This document shows, piece after piece, positions 1 through 8,381 of a stretch of 55,717 bases of DNA. The stretch comes from Actinophytocola xinjiangensis (GTDB lineage Bacteria > Actinomycetota > Actinomycetes > Mycobacteriales > Pseudonocardiaceae), in assembly GCF_001921215.1 (NCBI RefSeq), contig NZ_MSIF01000042.1, positions 1-55,717 of the forward strand. The letters run 5' to 3'. The notes beneath the pieces are model-generated. The model saw only the letters and a list, made by a program, of their open reading frames with translations. It was not told where the DNA came from and searched no databases. Made by a program: the position numbers and the translations under genes. Each line of letters starts with the position of its first letter. Position 1 is the first letter of the stretch.

Positions 1-1
1 C

Positions 2-274
2 GGCGCGGGGGCGCCCCGAGCCGGCGGCGAGCCGGGGTTCGCCAGGCCGGGCGGGATCGGGGCGGCGGCGGCCGAGCAGGCGGCCCGGTCGGGCGCCGGG
101 CGTGGGCCGGGTGGGGCCGGGATGCCGGCCGGGGGTCGGGGGCAGGGCGAGGAGGACACCGAGCACGAGCGGACGTTCATGTTCGGGCCGGATCCCGACG
201 AGACGTTCGGCAGTGACGTGGCCACGGCGCCGCCGGTCATCGGGGACGAGGTCTACGAGGACCGAGCGCACTAG
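2..274 (+). CDS. C-terminal part of a PPE-like type VII secretion protein (5' end outside window)
   Basis: An open frame enters from the left edge and ends at a TAG at 272-274, giving about 90 residues. They are Gly/Ala/Arg-rich, then acidic, and end with a stretch reading APPVIGDEVYEDRAH. As I recall, Gly-rich PPE/ESX-associated proteins of Pseudonocardiaceae end in tails of this kind (Gly-rich linker, GQGEEDTEH-like patch, PPVIG near the end). The next gene, an EspG chaperone, starts 9 bp after the stop; EspG proteins bind PPE proteins in the cytosol before ESX export, so the pairing supports the call. The domain-bearing N-terminus is not in the window, so the family assignment is inference. 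Confidence 0.55.
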   Translation, partial: GAGAPRAGGEPGFARPGGIGAAAAEQAARSGAGRGPGGAGMPAGGRGQGEEDTEHERTFMFGPDPDETFGSDVATAPPVIGDEVYEDRAH

Positions 275-283
275 GAGTCCGCC

Positions 284-1012
284 GTGCGGGTCGAGTTGTC
301 GGTCGAGGTGGTGGCCGGGCTGGTCGAGCGGGAGCGGCTCGGTGAGCCGCATCCGGTGCTGGCCGGTGGGGAGCGGTACGTGTCGCCGAGGGTGGCGGGG
401 CTGGTGGACGAGGTGCTGTGGCGGGAGCTGGCCGACGCGGGGCTCGACGACCGGGACCGGCTGGCCGAGCTGGTCACCGCGATCACCGTCGTGCAGCGGG
501 CGCACCGGGAGTTCTACGGCTGGGTCGCCGCCGGGGACCGGACGTGGGCGACGGTCGCCGCCGCGATCGGGCGGGCGGCGACGGTGGTGACCCGGCGGGG
601 GGATCGGGTGTCGGTGCGGCGGGTCGACGCGCGGCGGCTGGTCGAGGTCGTCGTCGGGGAGTTGCCGGTGGTGCCGGGTGGGCGGGGCGAGTCGATCTCG
701 GTGTCGGCGGCGGAGCTGAGCCCCACCCCGGGGATCCTGCGCCGGCCCACCGACGGGCGGGCGGGGGCGCGGCGGCTGACCGCGCTGCTGGCCGCGCCCC
801 GCCTCGGCGGCGCCACGCTCTACGCCGCGCGGCGCGACGAGCACGGCGCCCGGACGCGGTCGGCGCAGTGGCTCTCGGTGATCGATCTGGCCGAGGGCCG
901 GTGGCTGGTCTACGCCACCGACGCCGGCGGCGACCGGACGGTCAACGCGGTGCCGGCCAGCGCCGCGCTGCTCACCGACAAGCTCACGGCGCTGCCCGGT
1001 CGCGCCAGGTGA
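284..1012 (+). CDS. ESX secretion-associated protein EspG family
   Basis: 242 residues with a GTG start, 9 bp downstream of the PPE-like gene. The N-terminus (residues 1-20, hydrophobic/acidic, ending near an LGEPHPVLAGG stretch) and the C-terminal block SQWLSVIDLAEGRWLVYATD resemble actinobacterial EspG proteins, which are about 240-290 residues long. EspG acts in the cytosol as a dedicated chaperone of PE-PPE type substrates. The gene is likely co-transcribed with the upstream PPE-like gene. Its last 29 bp overlap the 3' end of the convergent MFS gene. No ESX core component (EccA-E) is in the window, so this is an orphan substrate/chaperone pair or the edge of a larger locus. Confidence 0.75.
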   Translation: MRVELSVEVVAGLVERERLGEPHPVLAGGERYVSPRVAGLVDEVLWRELADAGLDDRDRLAELVTAITVVQRAHREFYGWVAAGDRTWATVAAAIGRAATVVTRRGDRVSVRRVDARRLVEVVVGELPVVPGGRGESISVSAAELSPTPGILRRPTDGRAGARRLTALLAAPRLGGATLYAARRDEHGARTRSAQWLSVIDLAEGRWLVYATDAGGDRTVNAVPASAALLTDKLTALPGRAR

Positions 1013-2123
1013 CCAGCACGAACACCACGCCGAGCAGCACGTACAGGCCCATCGCCACGGTGAGGCTGGTGTGGTCGCCGATGGCGCCGATGGCGATCGG
1101 GGTCAGCAGGCCGATCTGGCTCACCCCTTCGGCGACGGCCGAGGTCGTGCCGGCCTGACCGGGCCGCAGCGTCAGGTACCTGGCCTGCAGCACGATCCAC
1201 GCCAGGTTCATGCCAGCGCCGACGGCGGCCGTGCCGAGCGCGGCCGCCACCACGCCGGGCACCGCCAGCAGGATCACCACCCCGGCCGCCAGCAGCACCG
1301 CGCAGGGCCGCAGGCCGATGCGGCGGCGGTTGGTCCGCGACGCCCACGCCGCCGCCGCGATCCCGCCGCCCATGCCGGCCGCGGCGGCCAGTGTCGCGAC
1401 CGCGGGCGACAGTGCGCGTTCGGTGGTCAGGAACGCCACGGCGAAGCCGACGAACGTGTCGTCGAAGGCGACGACCAGCGCGACGAGCAGCCCGGCGACC
1501 ACCACCCGGCGGTCGCGGGCCACCTCCAGCAGCGCCCGCCACGGCAACCGCTCGTCACCGTCGCCGTCATCGTCGCCGTCGCCGTCGGCCGGTGGGGGGA
1601 GTGGTTGGGTGGCCAGCAGCAGGCCGTAGCCGATGAGCAGCAACCCGGCCGCCCAGAACGCGGCCCGCCAGCCCAGACCGCTGCCCAGCGCGGCGACCAG
1701 CAGCAGCGGGCCGATCAGGTCACCGATCGCGCCCAGCAGGTTGGACCTGGCCAGCGCCGGCTCCACGTTGTCGCCGGTGACCTCGACCAGCGAGACCTCC
1801 ACCGCGCGGACCATCGCGTCGCCGGCCAGGCCCATGACCACCACGGCGGTGAACAGCATCCAGAAGCCGTCGGCCGCCGCGAACAGGAACATGCCCAGGC
1901 CGTAGCCGACGCCGCCGACGGCGGCCATGACCCGGCGGTTGACGTGGTCGGCGACCACCCCGAGGGGGGTCGCGAGCAGGCCGACGCCCGGGTACAGGGC
2001 CAGCAGGACGCCGACCTCGACGTAGCTCAGGCCGACGTCGGCCCGAATGGACTCCACCGCGCCGTAGGGCAGGAACGCCACCGTCTCCTCGACCAGGCCG
2101 ACGAGCAGCAGCGACGCCACCAA
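984..2123 (-). CDS. MFS transporter
   Basis: 379 residues, rich in hydrophobic helices typical of a 12-helix major facilitator. The signature-like cytoplasmic loop between helices 2 and 3 reads PLGVVADHVNRRVMA (about residues 53-67), close to the GxLaDrxGRr motif. An unusually acidic linker (DGDGDDDGDGDE, residues 180-191) lies between the two six-helix halves. An in-frame TGA sits just upstream, so the start must be TTG at 2123 or GTG at 2120; both give a short N-terminus. Substrate is not predictable. The 3' end overlaps the convergent EspG gene by 29 bp. Confidence 0.8.
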   Translation of the reverse strand: MVASLLLVGLVEETVAFLPYGAVESIRADVGLSYVEVGVLLALYPGVGLLATPLGVVADHVNRRVMAAVGGVGYGLGMFLFAAADGFWMLFTAVVVMGLAGDAMVRAVEVSLVEVTGDNVEPALARSNLLGAIGDLIGPLLLVAALGSGLGWRAAFWAAGLLLIGYGLLLATQPLPPPADGDGDDDGDGDERLPWRALLEVARDRRVVVAGLLVALVVAFDDTFVGFAVAFLTTERALSPAVATLAAAAGMGGGIAAAAWASRTNRRRIGLRPCAVLLAAGVVILLAVPGVVAAALGTAAVGAGMNLAWIVLQARYLTLRPGQAGTTSAVAEGVSQIGLLTPIAIGAIGDHTSLTVAMGLYVLLGVVFVLVTWRDRAAP

Positions 2124-2186
2124 CGTCGCGGGAAAGCGGGGTGCTAGTTCAGTTCACCATCGAAACCAGGCGCGCATGCGGACATG

Positions 2187-3623
2187 CTACCCCCTGGCGT
2201 GCGCGTCCAAGATCATCGCGATGGATTCGGTGAGCCGCTTGGCCTGGGCGACGTGCAGCCACTCGTCGGGCACGTGCGGGTTGCTGTCCGAACCCAGCGC
2301 CCCGGTGACCACGAACGCCGCCTCCGGGTACGACCGCGCCAGCGTGCCCATGAACGGGATCGAGCCGCCGAGCTGCATCGTGCGCCACCGCTGGCCGGCG
2401 AACACCGAGGTGCTCACCTCGTCGAGCGCCGCGTGCAGCCACGCCGGGGCCGGCTCCTGGTTCCAGCCGTCGCCCAGGTCGGGCTCGCCGACGGTGACCT
2501 GCGCGCCGTAGGGGACGTCGGTGGTCAGGACCTTGGTCAGGGCGTCCAGCGCGGCCCGCGGGTCGGCGCTGGGCGGTAGCCGGAAGCTGAGCTTGAGGGT
2601 CGTCTCCGGCCGCAGGACGTTGCCGGCCTCGGCCGGCCGCGGCAGGCCGGCGGCCCCGATCACCGACAGCGTGGGCCGCCACGCGTTGTTGAGCATCAGC
2701 TCGACGTCGTCGTCGGCGACCGGTCGCACGCCGGCCGCCATTGGGAACGCGGCGGCGGCCGCGCCGGGGAACGCGGCGGCCAGCTCCCGCGCCTCGGCCA
2801 GCCGCGCGTCGGGGATGGGGCCGTGCAGTTCGGGGACCAGGATCTCGCCGGTGGCCGAGTCCTCGACGCGGTCGAGCAGCTGGCGGATGATCCGGAACGA
2901 GCTGGGCACGACACCGCTGGCCATGCCCGAGTGCAGCCCGGCGTCGAGCACCCGCACGGTGAGCGTGAGGCTGACCAGCCCGCGCAGCGACGTGGTCAGC
3001 CACAGCCGCTCGTAGTCCTGGCCGCCGGAGTCCAGGCACACCACCAGGGACACGTCACCGAAGCGCGGGCGGAAGGCCTCCAGGTAGGCGGGCAGGTCGG
3101 GGCTGCCGGACTCCTCGCTGGTCTCCAGTACGACGATGCAGCGGGCGTGGCTGCCGCCGGCGGCCCGCACGGCCTCGATGGCGGCGGTGGCGGCGTAGCC
3201 GGAGTAGCCGTCGTCGGCCGCGCCCCGCCCGTAGAGCCGGCCGTCGCGCAGGACCGGGGTCCACGGCCCGAGGCCCGGTGACCAGCCGCCGACCGGGGGC
3301 TGCTTGTCGAGGTGGCCGTAGAGCAGCACGGTGCCGGCGTCGGGGCGCGCGTCGGGCCCGGCGGGCACGTCGAACAACAGCACCGGGGTCCGGCCGGGCA
3401 GGCGCAGGACCTCCGCCGTGGCGCCCTCGATCCCGCCGTCGACGCCGCGGGCGACCAGCCAGCGGCGGACGTGTTCGACCGCCGCGTCGAGGTGGCCGGC
3501 GGACTCCCAGCTCACGTCGAACGCCGGGGACAGGGCGGGGATCGTGATCAGCTCGGACAGGCTGGTGAGGATCGTGTCCTCCCACAGCCGCTCAACGGTG
3601 TCGTGTACCTGTGCGTTGTCCAT
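2187..3623 (-). CDS. M20 family metallopeptidase (dipeptidase-like)
   Basis: 478 residues with an ATG start. The zinc-site motifs of the M20 (CNDP/ArgE/DapE-like) family are all present. LLYGHLDKQPP supplies His104 and the catalytic Asp106. GRGAADDGY (residues 133-140) supplies the bridging Asp. TSEESGS (about 169-174) supplies the general-base Glu and a ligand Glu. A late His lies in the SDSNPHVPDEWL segment. The length matches cytosolic M20 dipeptidases, and no signal peptide is visible. It most likely hydrolyses short peptides or modified dipeptides. The minus-strand small ORF starting at 3821 ends 15 bp upstream and may be its operon partner. Confidence 0.85.
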   Translation of the reverse strand: MDNAQVHDTVERLWEDTILTSLSELITIPALSPAFDVSWESAGHLDAAVEHVRRWLVARGVDGGIEGATAEVLRLPGRTPVLLFDVPAGPDARPDAGTVLLYGHLDKQPPVGGWSPGLGPWTPVLRDGRLYGRGAADDGYSGYAATAAIEAVRAAGGSHARCIVVLETSEESGSPDLPAYLEAFRPRFGDVSLVVCLDSGGQDYERLWLTTSLRGLVSLTLTVRVLDAGLHSGMASGVVPSSFRIIRQLLDRVEDSATGEILVPELHGPIPDARLAEARELAAAFPGAAAAAFPMAAGVRPVADDDVELMLNNAWRPTLSVIGAAGLPRPAEAGNVLRPETTLKLSFRLPPSADPRAALDALTKVLTTDVPYGAQVTVGEPDLGDGWNQEPAPAWLHAALDEVSTSVFAGQRWRTMQLGGSIPFMGTLARSYPEAAFVVTGALGSDSNPHVPDEWLHVAQAKRLTESIAMILDAHARG

Positions 3624-3638
3624 CCACAGATCCTGCCA

Positions 3639-3821
3639 TCACCACGCGTCGTGCAGGATCGATCGCTCCGGCGGGTCGTCCGGGCGTTCGACCTGCGGTT
3701 GTGGCTTCTCGGCGCGCTCGTCAACGGCGGCGGCGATGATCTCGTCCGCGGTACGCACGGCGTCGGCGAGCGACTCCTCCGCCTGCCGTACCCGCGCGTC
3801 CCGCCAGTCAGACCCCGACAT
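3639..3821 (-). CDS. Small hypothetical protein, 60 residues
   Basis: ATG start at 3821. The protein is charged, with a predicted amphipathic helix (about residues 7-40, DARVRQAEESLADAVRTADE...) and a Pro/Glu-rich tail. There are no membrane segments or cysteines. It stops 15 bp before the M20 peptidase start on the same strand, which suggests a bicistronic unit. No family recognised; reality as a gene is moderately supported by position, codon bias and helix pattern. Confidence 0.5.
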   Translation of the reverse strand: MSGSDWRDARVRQAEESLADAVRTADEIIAAAVDERAEKPQPQVERPDDPPERSILHDAW

Positions 3822-3848
3822 TCCCGAAGCCTACGACACCCGATCGGT

Positions 3849-3864
3849 TGTGACGTAGATCACG
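3849..3864. promoter_or_regulatory. CRP-like operator TGTGA-N6-TCACG in a 425-bp divergent intergenic region
   Basis: TGTGACGTAGATCACG matches the CRP-family half-site layout TGTGA-N6-TCACA with one mismatch in the last base. It lies 27 bp upstream of the minus-strand 60-aa ORF and about 380 bp upstream of the E1alpha start. The rest of 3822-4246 shows a TTGACT hexamer near 3964 as a possible -35 for the dehydrogenase operon, but no convincing -10. I see no gene in this gap. Confidence 0.45.
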
Positions 3865-4246
3865 CAGAGCGCTCGGGTGTGCGCCGCCGCCACCGGCCCC
3901 GGCCGGGCGCCCGACTCGGCGCCGGCTCGCGGTGAACTACAGCCAACCCCCTGAGCTGCCACGTTGACTGTGGGTCGAGCGGCGGTATCGCGTCACCCGA
4001 ATGCCTCGCACTGACGCCCGAATGTCGGTTGTCCAACAGTTTTCGCAGCTCAGCGCATCACCAATGAGTGTGGACCGTTGTTCGAGTCTCACCGGATCGA
4101 GCTAACGCATGCCAGGATGGACGGGGAAAACCGTCAGCGTCAGCGGCTGCCTGGACCGGCCCTTACCCGGGCAGGCGACAGTCGACGGCGCGGCCGGCAG
4201 CGGACGTCACGAGCGAACGCCCGGCGCCGACACGAGGAGACAACGA

Positions 4247-5452
4247 ATGTCGTCCCCAGAACAGTGGACGCACCCCGAGCCAGGGGTTGGCCCGGCCGCC
4301 ACCGCGGCCGCACCGACCGCGGAGCAGGTGATCGCGGGCTTGCGAGCGACCAGCGAAGGCGGCCCGGAGCTGGTCCAGCTCCTGACCCCCGAGGGTGAAC
4401 GGGTGCCGGACTCCCGGTGGGACCCCTACGTCGCCGACATCACCGCCGAGGACCTGCGCGGTCTCTACCGCGACATGGTGCTGACCCGGCGGATCGACCG
4501 GGAGGCCAACGCGCTGCAACGCCAGGGCCAGCTGGGCATCTGGGTGCCGCTGCTGGGCCAGGAGGCCGCCCAGATCGGCGCCGGCCGCGCGCTCAAGCCG
4601 CAGGACATGGCCTTCCCGTCCTACCGCGAGCACGGCGTGGCGTGGTGCAAGGGCGTACACCCGACCGAGCTGCTCGGCATCTTCCGGGGCACCGACCACG
4701 GCACCTGGGACCCGATCGCCAAGCGCTTCCACCTGTACACCATCGTCATCGGCAACCAGGTGCTCAACGCCGCCGGCTACGCCATGGGCCAGCGTTTCGA
4801 GGGCAAGGTCGGCGACGACGACGGCGAGGCCACCATGGTCTTCTTCGGCGACGGCGCCACCAGCCAGGGTGACGTGCACGAGGGCTTCGTGTGGGCGTCG
4901 GTCTACGACGCGCCGCTGGTGTTCTTCTGCCAGAACAACCAGTGGGCCATCTCCGAGCCGACCGAGCGGCAGAGCCGCCAGCCGCTCTACCAGCGCGCCC
5001 GCGGCTACGGCTTCCCCGGCGTGCGGGTCGACGGCAACGACGTGCTGGCCTCGCTCGCGGTGTCGCGTTGGGCGCTGGACGAGTGCCGCCACGGCAACGG
5101 CCCGGTGCTGATCGAGGCGTACACGTACCGGATGGACGCGCACACCACCACCGACGACCCGTCCCGCTACCGGCTGGCCGACGAGTTGGAGGCGTGGAAG
5201 CTCAAGGACCCGATCGAGCGGGTGCGGGTGAACCTGGTGCGCCACGAGCACGCCGACAAGGAGTTCTTCGACTCCGTGCAGGCCGACGCCGACCAGCTGG
5301 CCGCGGAGCTGCGCGAGTTCTGCGTGAACATGCCCGACCCGCCCCGGGACCGGATGTTCTCCCAGGTGTACGAGGAGGGCAGCGACGCGCTCGCCGCCCA
5401 GCGCGACGCCTACCTGACCTACGCCGCGTCGTTCGAGGGCGGTGAGCACTGA
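4247..5452 (+). CDS. pdhA: 2-oxoacid dehydrogenase E1 component, alpha subunit (pyruvate / branched-chain type)
   Basis: 401 residues from ATG 4247, preceded by GAGGAGA at a good ribosome-binding distance; the frame is open further upstream but without a comparable start. The thiamine-diphosphate binding motif GDGATSQGDVHEGF... ending NNQ (about residues 200-230) is intact, as is the E1alpha hallmark YRMDAHTTTDDP (the regulatory-loop region of eukaryotic E1). Heterodimeric E1 decarboxylates the 2-oxoacid and reductively acylates the E2 lipoyl group. Actinobacteria normally make acetyl-CoA with a homodimeric AceE, so the alpha/beta form may serve branched-chain 2-oxoacids (bkdA, like mycobacterial Rv2497c). 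Substrate cannot be decided from sequence. First gene of E1alpha-E1beta-E2. Confidence 0.9.
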   Translation: MSSPEQWTHPEPGVGPAATAAAPTAEQVIAGLRATSEGGPELVQLLTPEGERVPDSRWDPYVADITAEDLRGLYRDMVLTRRIDREANALQRQGQLGIWVPLLGQEAAQIGAGRALKPQDMAFPSYREHGVAWCKGVHPTELLGIFRGTDHGTWDPIAKRFHLYTIVIGNQVLNAAGYAMGQRFEGKVGDDDGEATMVFFGDGATSQGDVHEGFVWASVYDAPLVFFCQNNQWAISEPTERQSRQPLYQRARGYGFPGVRVDGNDVLASLAVSRWALDECRHGNGPVLIEAYTYRMDAHTTTDDPSRYRLADELEAWKLKDPIERVRVNLVRHEHADKEFFDSVQADADQLAAELREFCVNMPDPPRDRMFSQVYEEGSDALAAQRDAYLTYAASFEGGEH

Positions 5453-6474
5453 TGGCGACCCCGGTGATGAACCAGGCAGGCGACGAGGCGGCCTCGGCGA
5501 CCCGCACGGTCACCCTCGGCAAGAGCCTCAACCTCGGCCTGCGCGCCGCGATGGAGGCCGACCCGAAGGTCATCGTCATGGGTGAGGACGTCGGCAAGCT
5601 CGGCGGCGTCTTCCGGATCACCGACGGCCTGCAGAAGGACTTCGGCGAGCAGCGCGTGCTGGACACCCCGCTGGCCGAGTCCGGCATCATCGGCACGGCG
5701 GTGGGTCTGGCGATCCGCGGCTTCCGCCCGGTGTGCGAGATCCAGTTCGACGGCTTCATCTTCCCCGCGTTCGACCAGATCGTCAGCCAGGTCGCCAAGC
5801 TGCACTTCCGCAGCCAGGGCCGGATCCGGCTGCCGATGGTCATCCGGGTGCCGTTCGGCGGCGGCATCGGCGCGGTCGAGCACCACTCGGAGTCCCCCGA
5901 GTCGTACTTCGCGCACACCGCCGGTCTGAAGGTCGTGTCGTGCTCCAACGCGGTCGACGCGTACTGGATGATCCAGCAGGCCATCCGCTGCGACGACCCG
6001 GTGCTGTTCTTCGAACCCAAGCGCCGCTACTACGAGAAGGGCGAACTGGACGTCGGCGCGACGCCCGACCCGCTGTTCTCCTCCCGCGTGCTGCGCACGG
6101 GCACGGCCGCGACGCTGGTCACCTACGGCCCGTCGGTGAAGACGTGTCTGGAGTCGGCGGCCGCGGCCGCCGAGGAGGGCACCGAGCTCGAGGTGATCGA
6201 CCTGCGGGCGCTCTCGCCGATGGACCTCACCCCGGTGTACGAGTCGGTGCGCAAGACCGGGCATCTGGTCGTGGTGAGCGAGGCGCCGGAGGAGGCGTCG
6301 CTGGCCTCGGAGATCGCCGCGCGGGTGCAGCAGGAGTGCTTCTACTCGCTGGAGGCGCCGGTGCTGCGGGTGACCGGTTTCGACACGCCGTACCCGCCGT
6401 CGAAACTGGAGGAGCACTTCCTGCCGGACCTGGACCGGGTGCTCGACGCCGTCGACCGTTCGTTGGGCTGGTGA
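5452..6474 (+). CDS. pdhB: 2-oxoacid dehydrogenase E1 component, beta subunit
   Basis: 340 residues. Its ATG overlaps the upstream TGA by one base (TGATG), which indicates translational coupling with the alpha subunit. The usual transketolase-like pyrimidine-binding domain is seen: residues 22-60 with LGLRAAMEADPKVIVMGEDVG, then LAESGIIGTAVGLAIRG, then the IQFDGFIFPAFDQIVSQ block. It is followed by a C-terminal transketolase domain carrying VIDLRALSPMD and TGFDTPYPPSKLEEHFLPD. It pairs with the alpha subunit to form the alpha2beta2 E1 active sites. Could equally be named bkdB. Confidence 0.9.
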   Translation: MATPVMNQAGDEAASATRTVTLGKSLNLGLRAAMEADPKVIVMGEDVGKLGGVFRITDGLQKDFGEQRVLDTPLAESGIIGTAVGLAIRGFRPVCEIQFDGFIFPAFDQIVSQVAKLHFRSQGRIRLPMVIRVPFGGGIGAVEHHSESPESYFAHTAGLKVVSCSNAVDAYWMIQQAIRCDDPVLFFEPKRRYYEKGELDVGATPDPLFSSRVLRTGTAATLVTYGPSVKTCLESAAAAAEEGTELEVIDLRALSPMDLTPVYESVRKTGHLVVVSEAPEEASLASEIAARVQQECFYSLEAPVLRVTGFDTPYPPSKLEEHFLPDLDRVLDAVDRSLGW

Positions 6475-6480
6475 GCGCGG

Positions 6481-7809
6481 ATGCCTGACTACAAGGTGTT
6501 CCCGCTGCCCGACACGGCCGAGGGCCTGGTCGACGCGGAGATCCTGACCTGGCACATCAAGCCGGGCGACGAGGTGACGGTCAACCAGATCATCGTCGAG
6601 ATCGAGACGGCGAAGGCGGCCGTGGAGCTGCCCTGCCCGTGGGCCGGTGTGGTGACCGAGCTGCACGCCCAGCCGGGCGAGACGGTGAACGTCGGCAGCC
6701 CCATCGTGACGATCGACGTCGATCCCGGTGGCACGGCCGCCCCGGCGGCGGCTCCCGAGGCGGCCGGTGACCAGAACGGCCAGGCCATGCTGGTCGGCTA
6801 CGGCCCGAAGGCCGCGACCACGAAACGCCGCGCCCGCAAGGGTTCCCCGGCGGCTCCGGCGGTTCCGGCGGTTCCGGCCGCCGCGCCCGCGGCGGTGGTT
6901 GCCCCGCCTGTTCCAGAGGTTCCGACGGTTCCGGACACTCCCGCCGAACTGCTGGCCCTGGTGCCGCTGGCCAAACCCCCGGTCCGCAAGCTCGCGAAGG
7001 ACCTCGGCGTGGACCTGCGCGCCCTGACCGGTTCCGGCGAGGGCGGCGTGATCACTCGGGCCGACGTCGAGAACGCCGCCACCCCGGCGGCGGCCCCGGC
7101 CCCGGTGGCCGCCGGTGCCCGCGAGCGTCGGGTCCCGGTCAAGGGCGTGCGGAAGATGACCGCCCAGGCGATGGTCGGCAGTGCGTTCTCGGCGCCGCAC
7201 GTCACGGAGTTCCTGACCGTCGACGTGACCCCGATGATGGAGCTGCGCGCGAAACTCAAGTCCCACCCCGAGTTCCGCGACGTGAAGGTCACCCCCCTGG
7301 CGTTCGCCGCGAAGGCGGTGTGTCTGGCCGCCAGGCGCACGCCGGACGTGAACGCGCTGTGGGCCGGCGAGGAGATCGTCTACAAGGACTACGTGCACCT
7401 GGGAATCGCCGCCGCGACCCCCCGGGGCCTGGTCGTCCCGAAGATCCGCGACGCCGACGGGATGTCACTGCGCGAACTGGCCCAGGCGCTGGAGGAGTTG
7501 ACCACCACCGCCCGAGCCGGCAAGACGACACCGGCGGACATGCTCAACGGCACGTTCACCATCACCAACGTCGGCGTCTTCGGCGTCGACACCGGCACCC
7601 CGATCATCAACCCCGGCGAATCCGCCATCCTCGCCCTCGGCGCGATCCGCGACATGCCCTGGGTGGTGAACGGCGAACTGGCCGTCCGCAAGGTCTGCCA
7701 ACTGGCCCTGAGTTTCGACCACCGAGTCATCGACGGCCAACAGGGAAGCCAATTCCTCGCCGACGTCGGCGCCATAATGTCCGACCCGGCAATGGCCATA
7801 ACCTACTGA
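6481..7809 (+). CDS. Dihydrolipoamide acyltransferase, E2 component
   Basis: 442 residues, starting 6 bp after E1beta. An N-terminal lipoyl domain (about 1-78) carries the lipoylation lysine in EIETAKA (Lys45). An Ala/Pro-rich flexible linker follows (about 84-155). A peripheral-subunit-binding domain (about 158-198) reads PPVRKLAKDLGVDLRALTGS. The C-terminal catalytic domain has the active-site signature LSFDHRVIDG near residue 413. A single lipoyl domain is typical of branched-chain E2. No E3 (lipoamide dehydrogenase) gene follows, so E3 must be shared from elsewhere. The terminal bases AACCTACTGA recur at 10816-10825, where they mark the left border of the duplicated cassette. Confidence 0.9.
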   Translation: MPDYKVFPLPDTAEGLVDAEILTWHIKPGDEVTVNQIIVEIETAKAAVELPCPWAGVVTELHAQPGETVNVGSPIVTIDVDPGGTAAPAAAPEAAGDQNGQAMLVGYGPKAATTKRRARKGSPAAPAVPAVPAAAPAAVVAPPVPEVPTVPDTPAELLALVPLAKPPVRKLAKDLGVDLRALTGSGEGGVITRADVENAATPAAAPAPVAAGARERRVPVKGVRKMTAQAMVGSAFSAPHVTEFLTVDVTPMMELRAKLKSHPEFRDVKVTPLAFAAKAVCLAARRTPDVNALWAGEEIVYKDYVHLGIAAATPRGLVVPKIRDADGMSLRELAQALEELTTTARAGKTTPADMLNGTFTITNVGVFGVDTGTPIINPGESAILALGAIRDMPWVVNGELAVRKVCQLALSFDHRVIDGQQGSQFLADVGAIMSDPAMAITY

Positions 7810-8000
7810 CCTGAATTTTCACGACGGGCCGCTCCCGGTGGGAGCGGCCCGTTTTTGTGCTTTCTGGACAACTTCTGGAAATCAGCCTGATCTCCCGTCA
7901 CCCGCTGCTACGCTCGCTGCGTTGCGTGGTCACCTGACCACGACGCGTACTACTGGGGGCAGGAAGTATGCAGGACAACGATTTCCACGTGCGCCTGGAG
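7800..8000 (+). repeat. Direct repeat, leader copy A of the duplicated cassette
   Basis: About 200 bp from the last codons of E2 (AACCTACTGA) through the terminator, the promoter/leader and the first codons of the small gene at 7968. It recurs at 10816-11015 with only scattered differences, concentrated in the terminator left arm and the start codon. The leader has the stretches TTTCTGGACAACTTCTGGAA and TACTACTGGGGGCAGGAAGT; the latter includes the ribosome-binding site. Confidence 0.9.
7824..7856 (+). terminator. Rho-independent terminator of the E1/E2 operon
   Basis: A 12-bp perfect stem (ACGGGCCGCTCC / GGAGCGGCCCGT) with a 5-nt loop runs directly into TTTTTGT, 14 bp after the E2 stop. A mutated copy lies at 10838-10872: the left arm now reads AACGGGATCCCC and no longer pairs fully with GGGAGCGGCCC. 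Confidence 0.85.
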
Positions 8001-8381
8001 GCGCTGGAGAGGTTCCGGGACACCCTCCGCGAGTCACTTGAGGCCTACGAGCAACTGACGGGCGAGATGATGGCGGTTCACCCGTCAACGGCCGGCGGCA
8101 GTCTGGAATCGGTGCTCGGACACGCGATCCTTCCTGGTTCGGCGCGGGTCCTCGAGGCCAGCCGCACGATGCTCGACAACTACGCGGTGCTGTACGAGAA
8201 GCTCGCCATGGCCCAGCGCGTGATCATCGCGCGACTGCGTACGGCGGACACGGCTCTCGCGGCGACGCTGGACGAGTACGCGACCCACGAAGGCAGACAG
8301 GAAGTGGTGTTCCGCGAGTTGCTCAAGGAATTGCCCGGCGCGGAGGAAGGTGGCGAACGTGGCACCGCCCGAGCGGAGTGA
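7968..8381 (+). CDS. Small helical type VII secretion substrate-like protein (cassette copy A)
   Basis: 137 residues; ATG preceded by GGGGGCAGGAAGT. It is almost wholly alpha-helical, with two long amphipathic stretches (about 5-35 and 60-105) separated by a Gly/Ser/Thr turn. YATHE (Tyr104 to Glu108) after the second helix fits the YxxxD/E signal of T7SS (ESX) substrates and of EspC-like proteins. It overlaps the next gene by 23 bp, so the two are probably translated together and may act as a heterodimer, as ESX substrate pairs do. No named family is recognised; T7SS involvement is inference from helix-turn-helix shape, YxxxE and the partner's WxG motif. Confidence 0.75.
   Translation: MQDNDFHVRLEALERFRDTLRESLEAYEQLTGEMMAVHPSTAGGSLESVLGHAILPGSARVLEASRTMLDNYAVLYEKLAMAQRVIIARLRTADTALAATLDEYATHEGRQEVVFRELLKELPGAEEGGERGTARAE

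Noticed and set aside
1071-2147. A 358-residue plus-strand frame over the MFS gene
   Set aside because: Gln/Arg/Asp-rich antisense pattern; the minus strand encodes membrane helices.
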